Positions 24,330-33,808 of a stretch of DNA of 64,000 nucleotides are shown in pieces. This DNA is from JBBQRS01 sp038214535 (GTDB lineage Bacteria; Chloroflexota; Anaerolineae; CG2-30-64-16). The translations under genes and the position numbers were made by a program. Position 1 is the stretch's first letter, and each line of letters starts with the position of its first letter. Under the pieces are notes generated by a model. It did no database searches. It was not told the origin of the DNA and was given only the letters and a program-made list of their open reading frames with translations. The stretch spans positions 3,344 through 67,343 of the forward strand of contig JBBQRS010000010.1 in NCBI GenBank assembly GCA_038214535.1. The letters run 5' to 3'.

Positions 24330-25610
24330 TTACCACTCATCGTACAGCCATTGCAGTAGTCTGTCCCAGCCGGTCGTTTGAGGGAAGATCAACTCCTGAT
24401 AGATCGTGAAGGCGCGTTCGGGCGGGTTGACGTTCAGGGATGGCGGCAGGTAGACGGAAAGTCCCGTGGCGCGCTCGTATCGCGGCGTATAGCCCGTCCG
24501 CAAGATAACGGCGTCTCTGCCGCGATCCTGAAGATGCGCGTAGAGTTTCGCTGCGGCGGCGTGCACCGCGGGGAAGGAGGTGAACTTCGTCCCTTCAGAC
24601 ACCAGCCGGGCGAAGTCGCCGAGGTCCCGATAGTTATGATCCTGAAACGCCAGAGCCTTCGTGACGGCCTTGCGGATGATCGTCTTTAACTCCGGGTCAT
24701 CGGCGGCGAGGATGGCGTCTACCCACGCCTTGACGAGGGCCGCGGTCGTGGCCGTGCGCGCGAGGTTGATGGCCGATTGCGTGACTGTTTGCTCTGCCCG
24801 CGTGACGCCGCCGTAATTGGTCGCAAAGTGATGCACGACCGCCTCCGCGACATCGGGAGGCGCCAATTCGGGTTCGTCATCAATCGCGCCCAGGATGGCA
24901 TCATAAGGCCAACCCGCCATCGGTTCGACTTCCTGCGACCCCACGAAGTAATCGGCGTAAGGGGCCAATTCGCGCGCGCCCTCGATCATTGCCATCAGAC
25001 AGGCGTCCATGCCGATGAGATTCAACCGGCGGCCCGTCCTGGCTTGCGCCTCAGAGAGAGCCATGTGCAGGTCTTTGGTATCCAGGAAATCCATGCTGCT
25101 GTCATCATAGGCGATGGGTCGGGTGGTTCCATCCTCCGTAACGCGCCGCGGCGTCCTGCGGAAGATCGGGCTGTGAGATCGGCCCGTATCGCCGGCCCCG
25201 CGCACGACGGCGTAGTGATCCACATCGAGCCAGCCGGAGCCGTGATTCCAGATGACGAGGGCGACACGGTCAGAAGGATATTTTTCCATGCTGGAGATCA
25301 TGAAGTCTCGCAGTACCGCCGGGTCGCCGGAATTCACGTCCGGGACCTGCTCGATAATGCTATCGCTAAAACCTTGCCCACGCTGGACTTCGATCACGTA
25401 GGAGCCGTCGAGGCTGTCGAACAAGCAGACGACGGCCATCCGCTCCGATGTGCCGATGGCGCCCATCTCTGCCAAATCGTGATACCCGGCGGTGGTCATT
25501 TCGGCCATCAGTTTCAAACGTCCGGCGGCCGTCTCGAAGACCCTGCCATTGTCTCCTGCCATGTAGACCATGAAAGTCCAGGGGCGGCGATTTACATGTG
25601 TGAGAGTCAC
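24330..25610 (-). CDS. Clostripain-like (family C11) cysteine peptidase
   Basis: 426 residues. The C11 landmarks are RPWTFMVYMAGDNG at the N-terminus, catalytic His in ALVIWNHGSGW (near residue 132) and catalytic Cys in LIGMDACLMAMIEGA (near 205), then VGSQEVEPMAGWPY. These enzymes cleave after Arg or Lys and may self-process. There is no signal peptide, so it seems cytoplasmic. GTG 25610 has AGGAGGGG three bases upstream of the codon region and begins at the conserved N-terminus; a longer frame up to 25703 has no such site. It heads the operon with the CHAT peptidase, another clan CD protease. Confidence 0.9.
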   Translation of the reverse strand: MTLTHVNRRPWTFMVYMAGDNGRVFETAAGRLKLMAEMTTAGYHDLAEMGAIGTSERMAVVCLFDSLDGSYVIEVQRGQGFSDSIIEQVPDVNSGDPAVLRDFMISSMEKYPSDRVALVIWNHGSGWLDVDHYAVVRGAGDTGRSHSPIFRRTPRRVTEDGTTRPIAYDDSSMDFLDTKDLHMALSEAQARTGRRLNLIGMDACLMAMIEGARELAPYADYFVGSQEVEPMAGWPYDAILGAIDDEPELAPPDVAEAVVHHFATNYGGVTRAEQTVTQSAINLARTATTAALVKAWVDAILAADDPELKTIIRKAVTKALAFQDHNYRDLGDFARLVSEGTKFTSFPAVHAAAAKLYAHLQDRGRDAVILRTGYTPRYERATGLSVYLPPSLNVNPPERAFTIYQELIFPQTTGWDRLLQWLYDEW

Positions 25611-25702
25611 TGGCCCCTCCTTGATGGATGAACGGAACTTCGGCCCGGTGTGGTTCGTCATTTGTGGGAATACGCCACTGAAGGCGCGGCGCAAGTAGGA
25701 CA

Positions 25703-25732
25703 ATTATATCGCATTGCGCGCGCACGGGTCAA
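25703..25732 (-). promoter_or_regulatory. Promoter of the clostripain-CHAT-mutS operon
   Basis: On the minus strand TTGACC (25732-25727), 18 bases, TATAAT (25708-25703). The leader is about 85 bases to GTG 25610. Confidence 0.7.
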
Positions 25733-25775
25733 TCCAACGGGCCGCGTGTTCGTGCCTCGCCGCATGTTATCTCTT

Positions 25776-25803
25776 TTGCGGGTGTTCTTAAGCCTGCTAT
25801 ACT
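25776..25803 (+). promoter_or_regulatory. Promoter of the yigZ-dynamin operon
   Basis: TTGCGG (25776-25781), 16 bases, TATACT (25798-25803), 30 bases before the yigZ start. Confidence 0.5.
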
Positions 25804-25833
25804 AAGTGGCATCATGGTGAGGATTATCTGACG

Positions 25834-26439
25834 TTGAGCCGTTATCCCGTGCCCGCCGCCCGGCATCGCGTCGAGCAGGTCATCCAGCGTTCGCGCTTCA
25901 TCGCGACGGCGGCGCCGGTAGCGGACGTTGCCGCCGCGCGCGCCTTCATTGACGAAATGCGAACCGAGTTTGCCGATGCATCGCACAATTGCTTCGCTTT
26001 TCTGGCCGGGGCGCCCGGTTCGACGGCGCAGATGGGGATGACCGATGACGGGGAACCGAGCGGAACCGCGGGTCGCCCCATGTTGGCGGTCCTCATGGGC
26101 AGTGGGGTTGGCGACATCGCCGTGGTGGTGACGCGTTATTGGGGTGGGATCAAGTTGGGGACGGGCGGCCTCGTCCGGGCCTATGGCGGCGGCGTCAAGC
26201 AGGTTTTAGAAACTTTACCGGTCACCGAGAAGATTGCCTGGGAGACGGTCCGCGCACGCGGGCCTTATCGCTGGGTGACGCCGGTGGCGCGTCTGCTGCC
26301 CGACTATGAAGCCACGATCTCGGACCAAACTTACGATGACCTCGTGAACTGGGTGATCGCCGTCCCGGAGGAGCGCAGGCGCGACCTGGAGGCGACGTTG
26401 GTAGACATGACGCATGGAGAGATGGAGATCGCCAAATGA
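25834..26439 (+). CDS. YigZ/IMPACT family protein
   Basis: 201 residues. The UPF0029 N-terminal domain shows RSRFIATAAPV, ASHNCFAF, DDGEPSGTAGRPML and VVVTRYWGGIKLGTGGLVRAYG; a DUF1949-type C-terminal domain follows. Relatives bind nucleic acids or translation factors and the eukaryotic IMPACT regulates GCN2, but the bacterial role is not fixed. TTG 25834 has GGTGAGG about 11 bases upstream. The stop overlaps the start of the CapA gene (ATGA). Confidence 0.9.
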   Translation: MSRYPVPAARHRVEQVIQRSRFIATAAPVADVAAARAFIDEMRTEFADASHNCFAFLAGAPGSTAQMGMTDDGEPSGTAGRPMLAVLMGSGVGDIAVVVTRYWGGIKLGTGGLVRAYGGGVKQVLETLPVTEKIAWETVRARGPYRWVTPVARLLPDYEATISDQTYDDLVNWVIAVPEERRRDLEATLVDMTHGEMEIAK

Positions 26440-28151
26440 GAAAATCAGCCCGGCGTCTGGCGGCGCTGTGTGTTCTGACCTTGAGCCTGCTGGCAGGTTG
26501 CAACGGCGCGCCTACCCCCACGGAGGATGCAGGCGCCTCTGCCTCATCCACTGAGGCGACACGCAAACCAGCCCTTGCGATCAATCTGGTCGGCGCGGCG
26601 CGCTCAGATGAACCCGCGACGTTGAAAATCATCCGGGATGCGGACGCGCCGGAGACGCCCGAGGGCGCGGTGCAGACATTTCTGGGGGATGCGAAGATCG
26701 AATACGTGACCATCGAGGCGGACGCCGACCTGCGGCTTGGAAGCGAGGGCGCGACGCCGGTTTACGAACAGATCGTCACGCCCGCAGATCGCTTCTCCTC
26801 AGTGCTTTCGGGGATCAGTCTCGATGAGTTAAAGGGCGTCTGGGCCGGGAAGACAGAAACACCGAACTTTGAGATGATTTACCCCGATCAGTCGCTCATG
26901 CCGGGGCTGGAGCAGCTTCTTGGCCCCGCTTCAGCCAACGTCACGCCGAAACCGCTGACCGAACTCACCATGACGATCTGGAATGACCCGATGGGTCTGG
27001 TGCTGTTGCCCTTTCAGGAGTTGACGCCCAGACTGCTGGCGCTGCGGCTCGACGGCATGTCCGTCGTGGATAACCGGTTGGTGCAAAGCGAATGGCCCCT
27101 GGCCGTGCGCAGTTATCTCACGCCGCTGACGCCAAATGGCGAGAAGGCGCTGGCTGCTGTTGGAGAGCGTGCGCCCCTTTCGAATCGCGACCCCGATAAA
27201 CTCACGGTGTTGGTGATGACGGGCGTGACGGCGATGGCGCGCGGGACGGCGGCCGCCATCGAGCGCTCCGGAGATAACGCCTTCCCCGCCCGCATCATCG
27301 GCCCGGAACTGGCCGCCGCCGACATTACCATCGTCAGCAACGAAATCTCGTTCGAGAAGGACTGTGTCGTCAACAACACCCTGAATAACCTCTTGCTGTG
27401 TTCTAAGCCTGAATATTACGCGGCGCTGGAGTTCTCCGGGGTGGATGCGGTGGGCCTTTCGGGGAACCATCAGAACGACTTCGGCTATGCGAATATGCTC
27501 GAGTCGCTCGAATTCTATAAAGAGAAGGGCATACCGACCTATGCGGGCGGCGCGAACGATAAGGAGGCGCTTGCGCCGATCTTTATCGAGGATCATGGGA
27601 ACAAATTGGCGTTCCTGGGGGCGAACCAGTATGGCCCTGCCTCATATACGAGCGGCACGGGCGAGGTCGTCAGCGCATGGGCCGGGCCGGACAACCCCGG
27701 TTCTGCCCCATTCAACCTCGAGCAGATGAGCGCGGCCATCCGAGAGTTGCGGTCTCAGGCGGACCTGGTGCTGGCCGAGGTGCAGCATACCGAGTTCGAT
27801 GCCGCCGGGGCTTACACGATTGCGCCCATCCCCCAACAGGAATCCGATTTCGAGGCTTTGAAGGCCGCCGGGGCCGACATCGTCACCGGGGTGCAGGCGC
27901 ACGCGCCGCAGGCGGTGGAATTGCGCGGCGACGGCATCATCCTGTACGGGTTGGGCAACCTCTACTTCGATCAGACGTGGAGCTGGCGGACGCGCACGGG
28001 TCTGATCCCGCGTCATGCGATCTATGATGGGCGGCTGATCAACACCGAATTCCTTGTCACCGTGATCGAACCGGATATGCAATTGCGCTGGGCCACCCCG
28101 GAAGAGCGCATCGGCGTCCTCAAGACGATCTTCGAATCGAGCCGCTGGTGA
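26436..28151 (+). CDS. CapA-like metallophosphatase-fold lipoprotein
   Basis: 571 residues. The signal peptide ends in the lipobox LLAGC (Cys at residue 22), so the protein is lipid-anchored outside the membrane, followed by a Thr/Ser/Pro/Ala linker. The C-terminal half is the CapA/PgsA fold: TIVSNEISFEKDC, VGLSGNHQNDFG, GGANDKEAL, GVQAHAPQAVELRG and ILYGLGNLYFDQ give the metal-binding Asn/His/Asp pattern. CapA proteins take part in poly-gamma-glutamate export or anchoring. The first 280 residues are of unknown type. Flanking overlaps with yigZ and the dynamin gene show one operon. Confidence 0.87.
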   Translation: MRKSARRLAALCVLTLSLLAGCNGAPTPTEDAGASASSTEATRKPALAINLVGAARSDEPATLKIIRDADAPETPEGAVQTFLGDAKIEYVTIEADADLRLGSEGATPVYEQIVTPADRFSSVLSGISLDELKGVWAGKTETPNFEMIYPDQSLMPGLEQLLGPASANVTPKPLTELTMTIWNDPMGLVLLPFQELTPRLLALRLDGMSVVDNRLVQSEWPLAVRSYLTPLTPNGEKALAAVGERAPLSNRDPDKLTVLVMTGVTAMARGTAAAIERSGDNAFPARIIGPELAAADITIVSNEISFEKDCVVNNTLNNLLLCSKPEYYAALEFSGVDAVGLSGNHQNDFGYANMLESLEFYKEKGIPTYAGGANDKEALAPIFIEDHGNKLAFLGANQYGPASYTSGTGEVVSAWAGPDNPGSAPFNLEQMSAAIRELRSQADLVLAEVQHTEFDAAGAYTIAPIPQQESDFEALKAAGADIVTGVQAHAPQAVELRGDGIILYGLGNLYFDQTWSWRTRTGLIPRHAIYDGRLINTEFLVTVIEPDMQLRWATPEERIGVLKTIFESSRW

Positions 28152-29926
28152 TGCGCAAATTTGTTTCGGAAGGCGAGCAACAACTCGTTCAAGAGGAGCG
28201 GGCGCTCCTTCTGGCGTTGCGCGATGTGCAAACGCGTCTGGAAGCCCCCAAATCCGATATCGCGCTGCTGGATCGCGCACTGCTGCAAATTGACGAGTTG
28301 TTCTTGTTGGTGATCGTCGGTGAGTTCAACTCCGGTAAGTCAGCCTTCATCAATGCTCTGTTGGGCGAACGTCTCCTGCCCGAAGGGGTGACGCCGACGA
28401 CAGCGGAAATTCACATCCTGAAGTACGGCCCCGAGGTCAGGATGTCGCATCAGGGCGACATCCTGGTGGTCAACGTGCCGGTGGAATGGATGCAGGATGT
28501 GAACGTGGTGGATACGCCCGGCACGAACGCCGTTGTGCAGCGTCATCAGGAGATCACCGAGGACTTCGTGCCGCGCGCCGATCTGGTATTGTTCGTCACT
28601 TCCGCTGACCGGCCTTTTACGGAAAGCGAGCGCGCGTTCCTCGCCCGAATCCGCGAATGGGGCAAAAAAGTTGTGTTCGTGTTGAACAAGGTTGACCTGT
28701 TCTCCGACGACCAGGAACTGGCGCAGGTCTTGCAGTTCATGGATGAAAATGCCCGCCAGTTGTTGGGCATCGAGCCGCGCATCTTTCCCATCTCTGCGCG
28801 CGCAGGTTTGCGGGCGAAACAGGCGGCTGCTCCCGATCAGCGCGCCGAATTACTGGCCGCGAGTGGAATGGGCGCGCTGGAAGACTACGTTATTTCGACT
28901 CTCGATGCGAAGGAGCGGATGCGCCTCAAGCTGGCTTCCCCGTTGGGTATGACGACGCAACTTTCTGCGCGCGCACGAAACATCCTGGAGCGCCAGGAAA
29001 CGCTCCTGCAAGAAGATATCGCGATCGTGCAGGGCATCGAGGTGGACCTTGCGGCGCACGAGAAGCAGATGCGGGAAGATTTCCGTTATCGCCTCAGCCA
29101 CATTGATAACGTCCTGTATGCCCTGGCCGAGCGCGGCAATCGCTTCTTCGACGAAACGATTCGCCTGACGCGGGTGTTCGACCTGGTACGCCCCGAACGC
29201 ATCCAGGCGCTTTTCCAGCAGACGGTGGTGGCTGATGCGGCGGCGCAGGTGGATGTTTACACGCAAGAGTTGATTGATTGGATGGTGAGCGAAGACTTAC
29301 AACAGTGGCAGGCCATCACGCACGCGCTCAACCAGCGCATCGCACGGCGCCGGAATGACCCTGCGAGCGATTGGGCCGGCTCGGATGGCCCCGATGAACT
29401 CTTGCTGACGAAGTTCGACTACAATCGTCGTGAGTTGCTCGAGTCGGTGGGGCGCGCCGCCCAGGGCATCTCAACCAGTTATGATTCGAAAGCAGAAGCG
29501 GCCGCGCTGGCCGAGTCGCTCCAGCGGTCGGTGGCGCAGGCCGCAATCGTCGAGATCTCTGCCGTGGGCCTGGGCGCGCTGTTGGTGAAGCTGTTGGCCG
29601 CGTCGCTGGCCGATATCACCGGCGTCCTTGCCGCGGGCGCACTGGCGGCGTTGGGACTCTACATCATTCCCTTCAAGCGCAACCAGGCCAAGCGCCAACT
29701 CGAAAGTCGAATCAACGAGTTGCGCGCACAACTCAGCACGACGCTGACCACGCAATTCGAGCGCGAACTCGACCGGTCACTGACGCGTGTGCGGGGCGCG
29801 ATTCGTCCCTACACGCGCTTCGTTGAGACCCAGCAGGCGGAACTGGCAGAACTGACGACCAACCTCCGCGCCATTGACGCGAAGGCGCATGAACTCGAAC
29901 GGCGGATTGATGCCGAAATCGGCTGA
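28151..29926 (+). CDS. Bacterial dynamin-like GTPase
   Basis: 591 residues. GTPase motifs: G1 VGEFNSGKSAF (near residue 56), G2 TPTTAE, G3 VDTPGTN (near 121) and G4 FVLNKVDLF (near 178). Long helical segments follow (middle and stalk), and two hydrophobic segments at about 466-506 act as a membrane paddle, ending in a coiled-coil tail. Bacterial dynamins remodel or fuse membranes. ATG 28151 shares its A with the stop of the CapA gene. A GNAT gene overlaps its 3' end. Confidence 0.9.
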   Translation: MRKFVSEGEQQLVQEERALLLALRDVQTRLEAPKSDIALLDRALLQIDELFLLVIVGEFNSGKSAFINALLGERLLPEGVTPTTAEIHILKYGPEVRMSHQGDILVVNVPVEWMQDVNVVDTPGTNAVVQRHQEITEDFVPRADLVLFVTSADRPFTESERAFLARIREWGKKVVFVLNKVDLFSDDQELAQVLQFMDENARQLLGIEPRIFPISARAGLRAKQAAAPDQRAELLAASGMGALEDYVISTLDAKERMRLKLASPLGMTTQLSARARNILERQETLLQEDIAIVQGIEVDLAAHEKQMREDFRYRLSHIDNVLYALAERGNRFFDETIRLTRVFDLVRPERIQALFQQTVVADAAAQVDVYTQELIDWMVSEDLQQWQAITHALNQRIARRRNDPASDWAGSDGPDELLLTKFDYNRRELLESVGRAAQGISTSYDSKAEAAALAESLQRSVAQAAIVEISAVGLGALLVKLLAASLADITGVLAAGALAALGLYIIPFKRNQAKRQLESRINELRAQLSTTLTTQFERELDRSLTRVRGAIRPYTRFVETQQAELAELTTNLRAIDAKAHELERRIDAEIG

Positions 29927-30437
29927 GCCGCACCCTGCGCCCTTCGCATTACGCCCTCTGGAAGTGGATGACATACCGGCCGTCCAGACTCTCTATGAAG
30001 CGACGCCGGACGTATTTCGTAAGCTCATCGGTCGCCCCGCGCCGCCGGATCAGGCCGGCAACGACGTTTTTCAGGCGTTGCAAACATCGGGGCGCTATCA
30101 GTTCGCGATTTTGCTTGACGGGTGTGTGGTGGGCGTCGCCGATTGCAAACTCGACGATGCGGTGGAGCATCTCGCTCACATCGGGATGCTGCTCCTGCGA
30201 CCGCCTTACAATGATCCTGCAGTCCTCGGCCTTGTGGCGCGCATCGTGATTCGCTGGCTCGAAGGGCTGGATGTGCAGCGTTTGCAGGTTGCCGTATTAG
30301 CTCAGGATTATCAAGCGCAGGCCTTCTGGCGCGCCCAGGGCTTCGAATTTACCGGTGAGCAATATCGGCGCGAGTTGCCGGGGTACGCGCCGCGCTTTCT
30401 CATCATGGAGCACGCGCTTTCGGCCTCTCCGGGTTAA
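29910..30437 (+). CDS. GNAT-family N-acetyltransferase
   Basis: 175 residues. It has the N-terminal LRPLEVDDIPAVQTLYEATP, the central strand GVADCKLDD, the acetyl-CoA region HIGMLLLRPPY (in place of the QxxGxG/A loop, degenerate here), and the C-terminal AQAFWRAQGFEFTGEQYRR. It probably acetylates a small amine or a protein; the target is unknown. ATG 29910 lies inside the end of the dynamin gene with GGCGG upstream. Last gene of the yigZ operon. Confidence 0.85.
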   Translation: MPKSAEPHPAPFALRPLEVDDIPAVQTLYEATPDVFRKLIGRPAPPDQAGNDVFQALQTSGRYQFAILLDGCVVGVADCKLDDAVEHLAHIGMLLLRPPYNDPAVLGLVARIVIRWLEGLDVQRLQVAVLAQDYQAQAFWRAQGFEFTGEQYRRELPGYAPRFLIMEHALSASPG

Positions 30438-30541
30438 GTTCCTCTTTACTCCCCTACCCCACCGGAATCGCTCAACGCAGCCGATTGCCCTGAACTTCTG
30501 CAATTGTTGGCAGGCCCACTTCAAAAATCGTCGGCTGCGGG

Positions 30542-30558
30542 TATTCTGTGGTAGAATA
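30542..30558. promoter_or_regulatory. Palindrome over a putative uvrA -10 box
   Basis: TATTCT-GTGGT-AGAATA has perfect 6-bp arms. The TAGAAT inside it looks like a -10 box, although no good -35 is seen. It could be an operator for uvrA, for example of an SOS regulator; this is inference. Confidence 0.3.
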
Positions 30559-30703
30559 ACCTCTTACCGCGACGGCAGCGGACCGAAAGACGCCTCAATC
30601 CTCGATTCATTGCAAACCTTGGAGATTGACTGTTGCGTCGGCGCGGCAGTTGTGCTATGCTGGGTTAGCACTTTTGTTCTGTATTCACCTGCTGAGGGAC
30701 GCT

Positions 30704-33700
30704 ATGGCGCAGGATAAATTGATCATTCGTGGGGCACGCGAACACAATCTAAAGAACTTTGATCTCGAGATCCCGCGCGACCAGTTGGTCGTCGTGACGG
30801 GTTTGTCCGGCTCGGGCAAGTCGAGCCTGGCCTTCGACACGATCTACGCGGAGGGCCAACGGCGTTACGTCGAATCGCTCTCGGCCTATGCGCGCCAGTT
30901 TCTCGGCTTGATGGAGAAGCCGGACGTAGACCAGATCGAAGGTCTCAGCCCGGCGATCTCCATAGATCAACGCGGCGCGAGCCGAAATCCCCGCTCCACG
31001 GTCGGCACGATCACCGAAATCTACGACTATCTGCGCTTGTTGTATGCCCGCGTCGGGCAGCCGCACTGCCCCCAGTGTGGGCGCGAAATCAGCGCGCAGA
31101 CGGTGCAGCAGATCGTGGATAGTATCATGGAGTATCCGCAGGGTAGCCGTTTGCTGATCCTTGCCCCCCTGATCATGGATCGCAAGGGCGAACACAAGGG
31201 CATCTTCGAGGATATCCGTAAGGCCGGCTTCGTGCGGATGCGCGTGGACGACGAAACGTATGAGGTCGAGAACCCACCGGAGTTGGATCGCTACAAGAAT
31301 CACACCATCGAGGCCGTCGTAGATCGGCTCGTGGTGCGGGCACCCGAACCCGGCGCTGAGGGTGATGAGCGCATCCGTCTCGCGGATTCGGTCGAAACGG
31401 CGCTGAATCTGGGCGGCGGTGTGATGCTGGTGTCGGACATCACGAACGAGGAGCAGGCGCGCGACCGGCTCTTTTCCGAGCGGTTTGCCTGCCCCGCATG
31501 TGGGATCAGCCTGCCGGAGATCGAGCCGCGCACCTTCAGTTTTAACAGCCCTCATGGCGCCTGCCCTACCTGCACCGGGCTGGGCAGCCAGATGGAGTTC
31601 GACCCCGAGCTGATTATCCCTGACAAAACGAAGAGCCTGGCGGATGGCGCAATCAAGCCCTGGGATCGCGAGACACAGAATTACTACCATTCCCTGGTCG
31701 AGGCCGCTGCGGCGCATTATCATATTCCGTTCGATGTCCCCGTGAGTGAGTTGAGCAAGAATCAACTCAACACGATCCTCAACGGCGGGCGGCAAGACGA
31801 TACCATTACGATTAGTTATGTCAATCAGGATGGGCGCTCACGACGCTATCAGACCCATTACGAGGGCGTGGTCCCAAATCTTCAGCGCCGCTATCGCGAG
31901 ACGACGTCTGACTACGTGCGCAGCGATCTCGAACGCTATATGACGGAACGGCCCTGCCCCACCTGTAAGGGGAAACGGTTGCGCCCGGAAGCGCTGGCCG
32001 TGACCGTGTTGGATCAGAACATAGATCAGGCGAGTCACTTCTCCGTGACAGAGATACTCTGGTGGGTGGAGACCCTGGCCGGCGTGCGGGGTGAGTTGAA
32101 ACCAACGGGCAGCAATGGCACGGAACCGGTGGCCGCTGCCAAAATCGGTTCTTCCGAGGAAGTTCCGCCCGGCTCGCCGCTGAGTCAACGCGACTACACC
32201 ATCGCCCGGCAGATTCTCAAAGAGCTTCACGCCCGGATTCGGTTCTTGCGGGATGTCGGGCTGGACTACCTGTCGTTGGACCGCGCCGCGGCGACCCTTT
32301 CCGGCGGCGAGGCGCAACGGATTCGGCTGGCGACGCAAATCGGGTCGCAGCTCATGGGCGTGCTCTACATCCTGGATGAACCGAGCATCGGGTTGCATCA
32401 ACGTGACAATGCGCGTTTGATTCAGACGTTGCTCGATCTGCGCAACCTGGGGAACACCGTGCTGGTCATCGAGCACGACGAAGAGACGATGCGCGCCTCG
32501 GATTGGATCGTAGACATGGGGCCGGGCGCGGGCGAAAACGGCGGCTATGTCGTCTGCTCCGCCCAGACGGAGGAGTTCCTCCATTGCGCGGATAGCCTGA
32601 CGGCAGAGTATCTGCGCGGCGAAAAGGAAATCGCAATCCCCAAGTTGCGGCGTCCGGGCAACGGCGAGTACCTGATCGTGCGTGGCGCGACCGAGAACAA
32701 CCTCAAGAACCTGGACGTGCGCTTCCCGCTGGGCAAGTTGATCTGTGTGACCGGCGTCAGCGGCAGCGGCAAATCCAGCCTGGTTAACGAAGTTCTGTAT
32801 AAGGCGTTGGCCGCGCAGATGTATCGGGCGAAAGATCGCCCCGGCAGCTTCGAGAGCATTGAGGGGATCGAGCATCTGGATAAGGTGATTGACATTGATC
32901 AGTCGCCGATTGGCCGCACCCCGCGCTCGAACCCGGCGACGTACACCAATTTGTTTACGGACGTCCGTGACTTGTTTGCGTCATTGCCCGAAGCCAAGAT
33001 GCGCGGCTACAAGGCTGGTCGGTTCAGCTTCAACGTCAAGGGCGGCCGCTGCGAAGCCTGTCGCGGCGACGGCATCATCCGCATCGAGATGCAGTTCCTG
33101 CCCGATGTCTACGTGCCATGCGAGGTCTGCCACGGGCGACGCTATAATCGTGAGGCGCTGGAGATCAAGTATAAGGGCAAGAGCATTGCCGATGTGCTGG
33201 AAATGACCGTGAGCGAAGGCTTGCAATTCTTCCAGAACATCCCTTCCATCCGCAACAAGCTCAGCACGTTGGCGGACGTGGGGCTGGGTTATGTCCGGCT
33301 GGGCCAGTCGGCCACCACCCTGTCCGGCGGCGAGGCGCAGCGCGTCAAGCTGAGCCGCGAACTCAGCCGTCGGGCGACCGGCAAGACACTCTACATCCTG
33401 GATGAGCCGACCACCGGTCTGCACTTCGAGGATACCAAGAAGCTGTTGCAAGTCCTGTCCCAGCTTGTAGATCAGGGCAACACCATCGTCGTGATCGAAC
33501 ACAACCTGGACGTGATCAAGTCCGCGGACTGGGTCATTGACCTGGGGCCGGAGGGCGGCAATGCCGGCGGCTATGTGATCGCCGAGGGGACGCCGGAGTA
33601 CGTGGCGCAGACGCCGAAGTCCTACACGGGACAGTATCTCGCGCCGGTGCTGGCGGATCGTGAGGCGATGCAGCCCGCCGATGTGATCGAGGCGCGGGCG

Positions 33701-33736
33701 CGTCCGTCGCAGGCTGTAGCTGAAAAGTCGCGTTGA
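30704..33736 (+). CDS. uvrA: UvrABC excision nuclease subunit A
   Basis: 1010 residues, somewhat longer than the usual 940-950. Two ABC ATPase halves: GLSGSGKSSLAFDT (near residue 31) with signature LSGGEAQRIRLA, and GVSGSGKSSLVNE (near 684) with LSGGEAQRVKLS. Zinc sites are visible at CPQCGREI, CPACGIS/CPTCTG, CPTCKGKRL and CEACRGDG...CEVCHG. It scans DNA for bulky damage and loads UvrB. ATG 30704 follows GAGGGA. About 35 residues of Gly/Pro-rich insert near 470-490 and a tail account for the extra length. Confidence 0.97.
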   Translation: MAQDKLIIRGAREHNLKNFDLEIPRDQLVVVTGLSGSGKSSLAFDTIYAEGQRRYVESLSAYARQFLGLMEKPDVDQIEGLSPAISIDQRGASRNPRSTVGTITEIYDYLRLLYARVGQPHCPQCGREISAQTVQQIVDSIMEYPQGSRLLILAPLIMDRKGEHKGIFEDIRKAGFVRMRVDDETYEVENPPELDRYKNHTIEAVVDRLVVRAPEPGAEGDERIRLADSVETALNLGGGVMLVSDITNEEQARDRLFSERFACPACGISLPEIEPRTFSFNSPHGACPTCTGLGSQMEFDPELIIPDKTKSLADGAIKPWDRETQNYYHSLVEAAAAHYHIPFDVPVSELSKNQLNTILNGGRQDDTITISYVNQDGRSRRYQTHYEGVVPNLQRRYRETTSDYVRSDLERYMTERPCPTCKGKRLRPEALAVTVLDQNIDQASHFSVTEILWWVETLAGVRGELKPTGSNGTEPVAAAKIGSSEEVPPGSPLSQRDYTIARQILKELHARIRFLRDVGLDYLSLDRAAATLSGGEAQRIRLATQIGSQLMGVLYILDEPSIGLHQRDNARLIQTLLDLRNLGNTVLVIEHDEETMRASDWIVDMGPGAGENGGYVVCSAQTEEFLHCADSLTAEYLRGEKEIAIPKLRRPGNGEYLIVRGATENNLKNLDVRFPLGKLICVTGVSGSGKSSLVNEVLYKALAAQMYRAKDRPGSFESIEGIEHLDKVIDIDQSPIGRTPRSNPATYTNLFTDVRDLFASLPEAKMRGYKAGRFSFNVKGGRCEACRGDGIIRIEMQFLPDVYVPCEVCHGRRYNREALEIKYKGKSIADVLEMTVSEGLQFFQNIPSIRNKLSTLADVGLGYVRLGQSATTLSGGEAQRVKLSRELSRRATGKTLYILDEPTTGLHFEDTKKLLQVLSQLVDQGNTIVVIEHNLDVIKSADWVIDLGPEGGNAGGYVIAEGTPEYVAQTPKSYTGQYLAPVLADREAMQPADVIEARARPSQAVAEKSR

Positions 33737-33808
33737 CCGCCGCCAGATGATCCATATGACAAGCATGATGCGCTCGCTGCACCGGCTATGCGCGCAAGGA
33801 ATGGTTGA

